Source: Porphyromonadaceae bacterium UBA2751 (GTDB taxonomy: Bacteria > Bacteroidota > Bacteroidia > Bacteroidales > Muribaculaceae). Taken from it: a stretch of DNA of 64,000 nucleotides. The stretch is from positions 1-64,000 of the forward strand of contig DEJJ01000028.1 of assembly GCA_002353285.1 (NCBI GenBank). Reading direction: 5' to 3'. Each line of letters starts with the position of its first letter. Position 1 is the first letter of the stretch. Below are positions 54,467 through 61,616 of the stretch, in pieces. A program made the position numbers and the translations under genes. The notes below the pieces were generated by a model. It searched no databases, was not told the DNA's origin, and was given only the letters and a program-made list of their open reading frames with translations.

Positions 54467-54474
54467 CAAAGATA
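54467..54474 (-). promoter_or_regulatory. -7 box of HExxH gene
   Basis: Minus-strand TATCTTTG, 28 bases before ATG 54438. The -33 box is not clear. Confidence 0.55.
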
Positions 54475-54517
54475 AATCAAAAAACGCAATTATTATGCCA
54501 ATGAGCAAAACAATGTG

Positions 54518-54548
54518 TTGCCTGATTATTGTTTTTTATATATCTTTG
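54518..54548 (+). promoter_or_regulatory. Promoter of lysine exporter genes
   Basis: TTG (54518-54520), 20 bases, TATCTTTG (54541-54548). The ATG at 54560 is only 11 bases after the -7 box, so the message should have a leader of about five bases or none. Confidence 0.8.
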
Positions 54549-54559
54549 TCCCAGCTTTT

Positions 54560-54838
54560 ATGTTACAAATCATTCTCATTATGGCGGCAGGCATTGCCGC
54601 AGGATGGCTACTGCGCAGACGCACATTCAAGTGGCTCGACACACTGCTCACTGTGCTTGTGTGGGCTTTGCTATTCTTCCTTGGCGTGGAAGCTGGCTTG
54701 AACCCGTCGGTGATTGCTGGCCTTAAAGAGTTGGGGGTCGAAGCACTGCTACTGGGCATTGCTGGCATTGCTGGCAGCATAGTGGCAGCCTGGGCTTTGT
54801 GGCGAGTGATCAAGCGCAAGGAAGGAGGTGACCAATGA
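54560..54838 (+). CDS. Lysine exporter LysO, N-terminal half as separate protein
   Basis: The start at ATG 54560 (MLQIILIMAAGIAAGWLLRR) gives 92 residues with three membrane segments. The earlier ATG at 54515 is inside the promoter. The pattern fits the N-terminal part of LysO (DUF340), which exports lysine or toxic analogues. In many Bacteroidota this exporter is split in two genes, as here: the next gene overlaps by four bases. The two halves should assemble in the inner membrane. Confidence 0.8.
   Translation: MLQIILIMAAGIAAGWLLRRRTFKWLDTLLTVLVWALLFFLGVEAGLNPSVIAGLKELGVEALLLGIAGIAGSIVAAWALWRVIKRKEGGDQ
54822..54831 (+). promoter_or_regulatory. Strong Shine-Dalgarno site for second LysO gene
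   Basis: AAGGAGGTGA is a near-perfect anti-16S match, with six bases between GGAGG and ATG 54835. Such sites are rare in Bacteroidota and here lie inside the end of the first LysO gene. Confidence 0.75.
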
Positions 54839-55437
54839 AGGGTAGCCTCGTGATAGTGGCATTCTTCATCGCCGGCATCGTGATTGGAGTGCTCCACTTG
54901 CTGCCCGAGGCCAGTGGGATAGGCAATGTGAGCTATGTAACGCTGTGCGCCCTCATCTTCCTGGTGGGCTTCATGATAGGCAACGATGCCAATATCTTCA
55001 AGAAGTTTCGCCGCCTCAACCGGCTTTACATGCTACTGCCCATAATGACCATTGTGGGCACGCTTGCAGGCTGCTCAATCGCCACACTGATGCTGCCCCA
55101 CCGCTCGCTGAGCGAGTGCCTGGCAGTGGGGTCGGGAATGGGTTACTACTCGCTCTCGAGTGTGCTTATTACACAGAGCAAAGGCGCCGCCCTGGGCACT
55201 GTGGCACTACTTGCCAACATAGTGCGTGAAGTCATCACCCTGCTGGGAGCACCGCTCATGGTGAAGTGGTTTGGACCGCTCTCACCCATCTCGGTGGGCG
55301 GAGCCACCACAATGGACACGACACTGCCCATCATCACCAGCACCTGTGGCAAGGATTTCGTTATCGTGTCGATATTTCATGGCTTCATCGTCGACTTCAG
55401 TGTGCCGCTGCTTGTCACAACGTTTTGCGAATTGTAA
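54835..55437 (+). CDS. lysO: Lysine exporter LysO, C-terminal half
   Basis: The 200-residue protein has about six membrane segments and the LysO core: CALIFLVGFMIGNDANIFKKF, SECLAVGSGMGYYSLSSVLIT, PISVGGATTMDTTLPIIT. The GSGMGYYSLS and GGATTMD motifs mark the lysine-export family, and their acidic residue can follow the proton. It overlaps the N-terminal gene by ATGA and has its own strong ribosome site. Confidence 0.9.
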   Translation: MKGSLVIVAFFIAGIVIGVLHLLPEASGIGNVSYVTLCALIFLVGFMIGNDANIFKKFRRLNRLYMLLPIMTIVGTLAGCSIATLMLPHRSLSECLAVGSGMGYYSLSSVLITQSKGAALGTVALLANIVREVITLLGAPLMVKWFGPLSPISVGGATTMDTTLPIITSTCGKDFVIVSIFHGFIVDFSVPLLVTTFCEL

Positions 55438-55525
55438 TCAGCACAAAAAGCCACCAAAGTCAAGAAAAAAACTACAAATGAAAAAAATGTAGTCAATATA
55501 TAGCTATAATAAAATCTTTTTTTCC

Positions 55526-55533
55526 TAACTTTG
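55526..55533 (+). promoter_or_regulatory. -7 box of nnr
   Basis: TAACTTTG, 104 bases before the nnr ATG. The long leader contains the hairpin at 55553-55593. No -33 TTG at 20 bases. Confidence 0.5.
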
Positions 55534-55552
55534 TAGGTTCAAAATGAAAAGC

Positions 55553-55593
55553 GGCCATTTCGTTGTGAATAAGGATGATTTTTTGAGATGGCC
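55553..55593 (+). promoter_or_regulatory. Leader hairpin of nnr
   Basis: GGCCATTTC (55553-55561) pairs with GAGATGGCC (55585-55593), nine pairs including one G-U. The 23-base loop contains GTTGTGAAT and AATAAGGAT, which also occur in the CRISPR repeat and the tracrRNA. Confidence 0.5.
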
Positions 55594-55637
55594 AAGTGTG
55601 TGAAATGAAGTAAAAAAGATAAAACGAGTAACTTGAC

Positions 55638-57161
55638 ATGAAAATATTTACCAACGAGGCACTTAGGAAGATTGACAGCGAGACAATCGCTGCCGACGGC
55701 ATCACGCAGCTCGACCTCATGGAGCGAGCAGCATCGGCTGTCGCCTACGAGATAATGGCGCGCTGGCGAGCATCACAGCGCATTATAATTTTTGCTGGAC
55801 CTGGCAACAACGGTGGCGATGCTCTTGCAGTGGCACGCATCCTCTATGAGCAAGGCTACAGGCCCGAGGTGTTCCTGTTCAACATCACCCACCTGAGCGA
55901 CTGCTGCGCCACCAACCGGCGTCGCCTTATTGAAATGGGCGACATCGACTTCACCGAGGTTGTCGACCATTTCAACCCACCCGAACTGAGCGAGAGCGAC
56001 GTGGTAATCGACGGCCTTTTCGGCTCAGGACTGCATTCACCGCTCAAGGGAGGCTACACCTCGCTGGTGCAGTATATCAATAATAGCGAGGCCTACATTG
56101 TGGCCATCGACATGCCATCAGGCCTGTTCTGTGAGTGGAACGAGGGCAGCGACCGCCGCAACATCATCCGCGCCGACCTCACTCTCACCTTTGCCAGCAA
56201 GCGCTTGTCGTTCTTCTTTGCCGAGAATGCCGAGTTCATAGGCGAGTGCGTGGTGCTCGACATCGAGCTCAACAGCCGCGCCATTGCCACAACTGCAGCC
56301 GACTACTATCTCGTTGAGAAAGAAGATGTGCGCGAGATGCTGCAACCACTCGATCCCTTTATCAATAAATACGACAACGGCACACTCTACCTCATCGCCG
56401 GCAGTTACGGTATGATGGGAGCCGCAATACTCGCGGCACGTGGTGCTCAACGCATTGGAGCAGGACTTGTCACTGTACATGGACCTGCCAGTGCCAATAC
56501 CATCATGCAGTCGTCATGCCCCGAAGCACTCTTTGAGGCCGATGCCAGCGACATCTGCACCACCTCAATCAACTGCAAGCATCGCTTCAGTGTCATAGCA
56601 CTTGGGCCTGGCATAGGCACCAGCGACGAGACCATCGATGCCGTCGACCATTTCCTCAAGAACTACCGCAAGCCATGCCTGCTTGATGCCGATGCACTCA
56701 ACTGCATTGCCAAGCGGCCCATGCTGCTGCGAAGCATCCCCAAGGGATCAATCATCACGCCTCACACGGGTGAGTTTGACCGATTGTTCCGCCGCAGCGT
56801 AGCCGACGGCCTAACCGACGAAGAGCGACTCAAGCGTGCCATCAGTGCCTCTAAGACCTACAACATCACCATCGTTCTCAAGGGCCACTACACCATGACA
56901 GTGAGGCCCGACGGCAAGGTCTACATTAACAGCAGCGGCAATCCTGGAATGGCCACAGCTGGCAGTGGAGATGTGCTCACAGGTATCATCTCGGGACTCA
57001 TCTCTCAAGGTTATTCCCCCGACACCAGCGTGTGGATGGGTGTGTTCATTCATGGTCATGCAGGCGACTTGGCAGCAGCCAAGCACGGCGAGCAGAGCCT
57101 CATTGCCAGCGACATCATCGACAACCTGGGCGCAGCCATTGTCGACATCAAGCGACAGTGA
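55638..57161 (+). CDS. nnr: Bifunctional NAD(P)H-hydrate epimerase / ADP-dependent dehydratase
   Basis: The 507-residue protein repairs hydrated NADH and NADPH. The N-terminal YjeF_N epimerase (about 1-215) shows FAGPGNNGGDALAVAR and DGLFGSGLHSPL. The C-terminal dehydratase with ribokinase-like fold (about 235-507) shows AGSYGMMGAAILAARGA, ALGPGIGTSDE, TPHTGEFDRL and the signature GNPGMATAGSGDVLTGIIS. Both halves look complete. Confidence 0.96.
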   Translation: MKIFTNEALRKIDSETIAADGITQLDLMERAASAVAYEIMARWRASQRIIIFAGPGNNGGDALAVARILYEQGYRPEVFLFNITHLSDCCATNRRRLIEMGDIDFTEVVDHFNPPELSESDVVIDGLFGSGLHSPLKGGYTSLVQYINNSEAYIVAIDMPSGLFCEWNEGSDRRNIIRADLTLTFASKRLSFFFAENAEFIGECVVLDIELNSRAIATTAADYYLVEKEDVREMLQPLDPFINKYDNGTLYLIAGSYGMMGAAILAARGAQRIGAGLVTVHGPASANTIMQSSCPEALFEADASDICTTSINCKHRFSVIALGPGIGTSDETIDAVDHFLKNYRKPCLLDADALNCIAKRPMLLRSIPKGSIITPHTGEFDRLFRRSVADGLTDEERLKRAISASKTYNITIVLKGHYTMTVRPDGKVYINSSGNPGMATAGSGDVLTGIISGLISQGYSPDTSVWMGVFIHGHAGDLAAAKHGEQSLIASDIIDNLGAAIVDIKRQ

Positions 57162-57359
57162 TATCAACCACATTTGGCACATCCATGGCATGAAATCAGC
57201 CATGTCAAGAGATGGTATTTTAAGTTAAAAAATGTAATTTGTTTTACTTTTGAGATAACGAAGTTTAAAAAGCAAAACACCCACAGCCATAGTCATAACG
57301 GTGGATGTGATAAATTGTAAGTAAAAATCATTTACATCAGTAAATGTTACAGAACGTCA

Positions 57360-57390
57360 AGGGAGGTTGCTCAAGTGGAGCAGTCTCCCT
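57360..57390 (+). promoter_or_regulatory. Inverted repeat overlapping the NlpC/P60 promoter
   Basis: AGGGAGGTTGCTC (57360-57372) pairs with GAGCAGTCTCCCT (57378-57390) around a five-base loop: 11 exact pairs and two G-U. On the minus strand the two irregular pairs would be A-C. It covers the space between the -33 and -7 boxes. It can be an operator, or an attenuator hairpin followed by AATTTTG. Confidence 0.6.
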
Positions 57391-57397
57391 AATTTTG
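57367..57397 (+). promoter_or_regulatory. Promoter of NlpC/P60 gene
   Basis: TTG (57367-57369), 20 bases, TAATTTTG (57390-57397), 82 bases before ATG 57479. Confidence 0.72.
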
Positions 57398-57478
57398 CAC
57401 CATCAAAACACAATTACATGGCACATTCACAAGCGTGTATTGGTTTACACAGGTGCCACCGAACAAATAATTAGAGTA

Positions 57479-58078
57479 ATGAAGTTTATCACAAAATTTT
57501 TTATTTACACATTATTAATTTCATCAGCATCACTAAGTGCATGGGGAGAGAACCCTAATCCCGAGATGGCCCCTGCAAGCACCACCACTACCCTTATAAA
57601 GAACTACGCATCGCAATCGCAAGTGAGCGACCTGCTTTCCTATGCCAAACAATTTCGTGGCGTGCCCTATCGCCGTGGCGCAATGAGCCCACGAGGCTTT
57701 GACTGCTCGGGGTTCACGAGCTACGTGTACAAGGAGTTTGGCTACCAGCTCAACCGCACCGCAGGTGGACAGTTGAGCAATGGCACACGCGTGGAGCGCA
57801 GTGAGCTGAAGCCAGGCGACTTAGTGTTTTTTGGCGGTCGTGGCGGAGGTCGCCGCATAGGTCATGTGGGCATAGTGACTAAGGTTGACGACAATGGCCA
57901 CGATTTCACCTTCATTCATGCTTCGTGCAGCAAGGGCATCACCGAGAGCCACTCGAGCGAGAGCTACTACAAGGTGAGATACCGCAATGCTTGCCGCGTG
58001 ATGAAAGAGAACGTTGCTCCCATGATACCAATCAGGACAAGTGGCCTAGACATTGCCAGCTTCACAGCCGACCGATAA
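57479..58078 (+). CDS. Secreted NlpC/P60 peptidoglycan hydrolase
   Basis: The start at ATG 57479 gives 199 residues with a signal peptide (cut near SAWG, about residue 22). The catalytic triad is C76 in RGFDCSGFTSYVY, H129 in RRIGHVGIV and H148 in FTFIHASC. NlpC/P60 enzymes cut gamma-D-Glu-diaminopimelate bonds in cell-wall peptides. It lacks a recognisable wall-binding domain. The long leader with inverted repeats suggests tight control. Confidence 0.93.
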   Translation: MKFITKFFIYTLLISSASLSAWGENPNPEMAPASTTTTLIKNYASQSQVSDLLSYAKQFRGVPYRRGAMSPRGFDCSGFTSYVYKEFGYQLNRTAGGQLSNGTRVERSELKPGDLVFFGGRGGGRRIGHVGIVTKVDDNGHDFTFIHASCSKGITESHSSESYYKVRYRNACRVMKENVAPMIPIRTSGLDIASFTADR

Positions 58079-58124
58079 TATAATAAAGGTAGAGTTAAGA
58101 GTTTAGACAAAACGAGTAAAGACG

Positions 58125-58169
58125 ACAGGAGCGACAAGCTACACACATGATGGTGCTTGTCGCTCCTGT
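58125..58169. terminator. 15-bp hairpin between convergent genes
   Basis: ACAGGAGCGACAAGC (58125-58139) pairs exactly with 58155-58169, with a 15-base loop. It stands between the ends of the NlpC/P60 and AAA-DUF4435 genes. There is no T-run on either side. Confidence 0.65.
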
Positions 58170-58185
58170 GATTACGTAGCCCAGG

Positions 58186-59787
58186 TCAATCTTTGGCTAA
58201 TGCTTGAGTCTCGGTAATAGGCTCGTCGAGACCGAAGCAGTGCTTGATAGCATCGCGGATGGCTGCAGCCTCACGACTGTTGCCCTTGAGAATTTTAAGC
58301 ACCGTTTTCACATATTCCTCACGGCTCTTGAGGCCCAAGAGACCTGCCACTCCACTCTGTGTGAGCATCAGCTTTTGGTTATAGACTCGAAGCACCTCGG
58401 CATAGTTCTTCTTTTGGACATAGACGTGAAATTCGCGGCACAGCATCTCGTAGATGCCGCGAGGGTTTATCTCGTTGACGAGGTCGATCATGTGATCCTC
58501 GAGTGCACTGATGTTGCGGAACTTCATGTCGACACGCAACTCCACATCGTGCTTGACGCGGTGGCGCGTGTGCTGCAATGCTTGTTGCTTGATTTCGTTG
58601 TCGAAGTTTTTAATCACAGCCCTGCTGGCGCTCAGGAACACGTCGTTCTCATTCTTGTGCCGATAGCGTGCCACCGCTCGAATCACCCCTTCGAGCATGA
58701 GAATGTTCTCAATCTCGGCAACGTTAGGCACCAATATCTTTTTCTTGCGGAGGTACTCCACCTCCTTGTCGTCGCGACGGTCGCGATCGACAATTCCCCA
58801 GCTGTCGAGGTGATGCAATGATTCCAAGCCATTGAATGAGCGCACACTCTCAATCACCTTGTTGCAGCTGCCCAGAGGCTTGATGGAGTAGTCGGGGAAG
58901 ACGAGGGCATAGAGCCTAGAGTCGATGCTGTGCTCCTCGTCGCCCTCAACAAAGAGTACAGGCTTGCGTGTGCCCAGCAGGTCGATGTAGAGGCTGTCGC
59001 TCAGGTTATTGCTCGACTGCAGCACCTCGTAGTCCCAAGAGAGTTGCTCGGGGTTGAAATCCTTGACCCAGATACACTTGTTGTCGATGCGCGAGTTGGC
59101 AAAGTCCACATCGTGAGTGCTGTAGACGAAAGTGCAGTCGGGTCGCATCTCTTCGATGACGTTCCACAGAGTCTGCATGATAGAAGGATGAATGAATGTC
59201 TCGGGGTCGTCGACGAATATCACAGCGTCGTCCATGGCATAGAGCACGACGCCCAGATAGTAGAGGACAGCCTTCTCGCCATCGCTCAAGCGCAGCGAGG
59301 AATATTTGTCGGATTGACCTTCGGTAGTGAAAAGCAGCTTGCCGTTTTCACGCAGAATCTTGTTTTTTGGGAAAACCTCTTGCCACATCTTCACCACCTT
59401 GTCGAGCTTAGTCTTTGGGAACTCCATGTCCTCCTTCATGAGCTGATGAGCCTTGAAGTTCATCAAACTTCGAAACTCATCAATCATCATCACGTAGGTG
59501 AGCTTATCAAACTCACTCTTAGCCGTGTTGACAACTTGCTGCATGTTTTGGTTGAGCTTGTCGAACCGCTCACTGATAGAGCCCTTGTAGCGCTGCTCCT
59601 CGTGCTCAACGGGGAAAAGCGCACGCAGCGCCGAGATGCGGAAAGCCAAGTCGCCACACTGCTCCACCAGCTTGTTGACGAAGCGAGTTTTGCCAGCACC
59701 GTTAGCACCAATGATTGTTACCTGACGCGCCTCGCGCAATATCTCGCCCTTGGCTCCATTTATTTTGTTAGGTAATAATAAGTCCAT
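58186..59787 (-). CDS. AAA ATPase fused to DUF4435 (TOPRIM-like), PARIS-related
   Basis: The 533-residue protein joins an ABC-type AAA ATPase to a DUF4435 domain. Walker A is GANGAGKT at 27-34, the signature is LSDGEK at 167-172, Walker B is AVIFVDDPE at 188-196 and the switch histidine is H225 in YSTHD. The second half has the TOPRIM-type pieces LFVEGDEEHS with E281 and GIVDRDRRDD with D334 and D336. AriA ATPase and AriB DUF4435 nuclease make up the PARIS phage-defence system, sometimes in one chain. The ATPase here lacks the long insertions of large OLD proteins. A defence role is an inference; no other defence gene is adjacent. Confidence 0.85.
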   Translation of the reverse strand: MDLLLPNKINGAKGEILREARQVTIIGANGAGKTRFVNKLVEQCGDLAFRISALRALFPVEHEEQRYKGSISERFDKLNQNMQQVVNTAKSEFDKLTYVMMIDEFRSLMNFKAHQLMKEDMEFPKTKLDKVVKMWQEVFPKNKILRENGKLLFTTEGQSDKYSSLRLSDGEKAVLYYLGVVLYAMDDAVIFVDDPETFIHPSIMQTLWNVIEEMRPDCTFVYSTHDVDFANSRIDNKCIWVKDFNPEQLSWDYEVLQSSNNLSDSLYIDLLGTRKPVLFVEGDEEHSIDSRLYALVFPDYSIKPLGSCNKVIESVRSFNGLESLHHLDSWGIVDRDRRDDKEVEYLRKKKILVPNVAEIENILMLEGVIRAVARYRHKNENDVFLSASRAVIKNFDNEIKQQALQHTRHRVKHDVELRVDMKFRNISALEDHMIDLVNEINPRGIYEMLCREFHVYVQKKNYAEVLRVYNQKLMLTQSGVAGLLGLKSREEYVKTVLKILKGNSREAAAIRDAIKHCFGLDEPITETQALAKD

Positions 59788-59830
59788 AGTATTAATTGCG
59801 AAATTTCTTTTTCAGCATGTAAAAATAGAA

Positions 59831-59868
59831 AAATCTTGCGGCATTACCAAAAAAAAGCCGCAAGATTT
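59831..59868 (-). terminator. Terminator of small secreted protein gene
   Basis: AAATCTTGCGGC (59831-59842) and its exact complement (59857-59868) form a 12-bp stem with a 14-base loop. On the minus strand it follows the stop of the 59919-60311 gene, with a T-rich stretch after. Confidence 0.78.
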
Positions 59869-59918
59869 AGATTTTTCGCTTAAAATGTCCTCAAATGGAT
59901 GCCGTTAGTTCAGGCACA

Positions 59919-60311
59919 TCAGCGATAGAAGTAGTAAGCTCTACCACTCGATGTAACTGACTTAACAGTGTTACGGTCCACTTGTGATATTTTAACTTTC
60001 ATCTTGGTGTAGCGTCCATTTTTTTGGCCACCACCCGAAACCACAAGATACCCACCTTGAGCTTTGCCAGTGAGCGTGAAAAACTGATGGTTGTAGCCAT
60101 TGTAGCTCTCGCCAAAAATCACAGTAGCACGGCCTGTGCTTGGATTGTAATTTATCGTCAAGTACTCACCACCATACTGGCCCACATTCTTGTAATAAGT
60201 ACCATTCATGCTCCCACTCACTTTTGCATTGGCACTTGGCGCAACCATCATCGCCATCATTGCAACCACCAACACTGTGAGCAAACCTCCAAAAAGTCTC
60301 TTTGTCTTCAT
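59919..60311 (-). CDS. Small secreted protein, unknown function
   Basis: The 130-residue protein has a signal peptide ending in SANA (about residue 29) and a Gly/Tyr-rich beta pattern (GTYYKNVGQYGGEYLTINYNPSTGRATVIF, YLVVSGGGQKNGRYTKMKVKIS). It ends in an aromatic strand (GRAYYFYR). I do not recognise the family. It could be a small lipocalin-like or sandwich-fold periplasmic protein. Confidence 0.7.
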   Translation of the reverse strand: MKTKRLFGGLLTVLVVAMMAMMVAPSANAKVSGSMNGTYYKNVGQYGGEYLTINYNPSTGRATVIFGESYNGYNHQFFTLTGKAQGGYLVVSGGGQKNGRYTKMKVKISQVDRNTVKSVTSSGRAYYFYR

Positions 60312-60359
60312 AAGCTTAATAGTTTTTTTGTTAATAATAATTAGTTATTTCTTATTTAC

Positions 60360-60380
60360 AACTAAGTTAATATCTTAGTT
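60360..60380. promoter_or_regulatory. Inverted repeat upstream of small secreted protein gene
   Basis: AACTAAG (60360-60366) and CTTAGTT (60374-60380) lie 50 bases before the 59919-60311 gene and 43 bases past the stop of the TonB-like gene. It may be an operator or a weak terminator. Confidence 0.4.
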
Positions 60381-60422
60381 GCTCCCCAAAAAAACAACAG
60401 TATATTGTCTTTGGGTAATATA

Positions 60423-61460
60423 TTAATCGTCAGCTACAAGTTTAAAAGTAACGGGAAGAAAGTACCAGCACGAAACAGGCTTTCCCTTAGCATTAATGGC
60501 TGGCTGAAAATAGCCATCTATCATCTTCACTGCCCTTATAGCTTCTTCGTCTAAATTACGTTCAAGCGACCTCACAACCTCCACTTCACCAATCTCACCC
60601 ATGGGAGTGACTTCAAACCGTACAACAACCGTGCCTTGAATTTCACCACAGATGCTTGGATAGCGCAAGTTATTATTTATGCTGCGCATCAATGCCGCTT
60701 CGCCATTTTCATATTTAGGCATTTTCGATGCTATAGCATAAATCTTTCCATTACATGATGTGTATTCCTCAAGCGTTAATCTGGCTTCGGCATCAACGCC
60801 ACCATTGATATAGTTGACTGTCAATCTCATCCAAGCGCCATTTGTGCCGCCTTCTGAATTGCGAGCAGCAATAAAGTCAAAGCTTTTGCACAACCCAACC
60901 ACCTCTTTGTCGAGAATATGATTAAGGGATTTCATTATCACCACATCGGTCACACGCCCAAGACCATTAACGTAGAAACATGCTTCAACTGTACCTTCCA
61001 CACCATCAACCACCACTCGCTCACGCTCATCAAGCGCTTTTTTCAATGCTCTGTCATCGCCACCACGCAGTTGGGGAGGCACATTGCGTGCACATTTTGC
61101 GCCACCCACAAGTCTCAAGTCATCAAGTAGAATGCGGTCTTTGGTAACTGTCATGGCACCTTCTTGGCACATTCCATAATAACTCACAGGCACAATAATG
61201 TCTTTTCCTCGCACGCTTTCATCAAGCCCTGTCAACGATTTGCAAAGCGCGATAGATTGGACATCAAGTTCCTTAACAATACCACGCACTAGCTTAACAC
61301 TTTGCGCATTACCTTTGGAATCAACGTGCACCTTGAAATAAGCCGTTCCTGAAATTGCAGCATTAGCACACCCAAAGCTAAAAAGCCAAAATATTAATAC
61401 AAGCGTTAAAACTTTAGTTTTATAATTATGTAAGGATAAACATATCATACCATTCTTCAT
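60423..61460 (-). CDS. Exported protein with repeated TonB C-terminal-like domains
   Basis: The 345-residue protein has a hydrophobic signal (about 15-35). I read three related stretches: AYFKVHVDSKGNAQSVKLVRG (about 40-60), EACFYVNGLGRVTDVVIMKSL (about 158-178) and VVVRFEVTPMGEIGEVEVVRSL (about 277-298). Each has the strand-turn-strand form of the TonB C-terminal domain, followed by a helix with conserved L-D-E. There is no Pro-rich linker as in true TonB, so it is unlikely to be the energy transducer itself. Its role is unknown. Confidence 0.75.
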   Translation of the reverse strand: MKNGMICLSLHNYKTKVLTLVLIFWLFSFGCANAAISGTAYFKVHVDSKGNAQSVKLVRGIVKELDVQSIALCKSLTGLDESVRGKDIIVPVSYYGMCQEGAMTVTKDRILLDDLRLVGGAKCARNVPPQLRGGDDRALKKALDERERVVVDGVEGTVEACFYVNGLGRVTDVVIMKSLNHILDKEVVGLCKSFDFIAARNSEGGTNGAWMRLTVNYINGGVDAEARLTLEEYTSCNGKIYAIASKMPKYENGEAALMRSINNNLRYPSICGEIQGTVVVRFEVTPMGEIGEVEVVRSLERNLDEEAIRAVKMIDGYFQPAINAKGKPVSCWYFLPVTFKLVADD

Positions 61461-61484
61461 CAGTTAGAAAAGGTTTTTCAGTGT

Positions 61485-61515
61485 CAAAGATATATATTTA
61501 GTTGATTATAAACAA
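61485..61515 (-). promoter_or_regulatory. Promoter of TonB-domain gene
   Basis: Minus-strand TTG (61513-61515), 20 bases, TATCTTTG (61485-61492), 25 bases before the start codon. Confidence 0.8.
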
Positions 61516-61550
61516 CAATTATTTGAAATTTTGTGGGTTATGAATAAAAA

Positions 61551-61588
61551 AATGCTCTCGTCCCTCTCAATAAAGGAACAGGAGCATT
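61551..61588 (-). terminator. Terminator of flavodiiron protein gene
   Basis: AATGCTC (61551-61557) pairs with GAGCATT (61582-61588). On the minus strand a run of seven T residues follows. It stands 29 bases past the stop. Confidence 0.82.
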
Positions 61589-61616
61589 ATATTATTTGAG
61601 TTTTCAGTTAACTTGG

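Larger units (their letters stand above)
57162..57478 (+). other. Leader region of NlpC/P60 gene
   Basis: This 317-base gap holds no gene. It has a possible -7 box TACTTTTG (57245-57252), an inverted repeat CATTTAC (57329-57335) with GTAAATG (57340-57346), a 13-pair hairpin at 57360-57390, and a full promoter at 57367-57397. If transcription begins at the first box, the message has a folded leader of about 220 bases. Confidence 0.55.

Noticed and set aside
57253..57478. c-di-AMP riboswitch ahead of the NlpC/P60 gene
   Set aside because: I do not see the known conserved core of that riboswitch. Only two inverted repeats are visible.
58930..59775. 281-codon plus-strand frame over the AAA-DUF4435 gene
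   Set aside because: No family motifs, while the minus-strand frame has the complete ATPase motif set.
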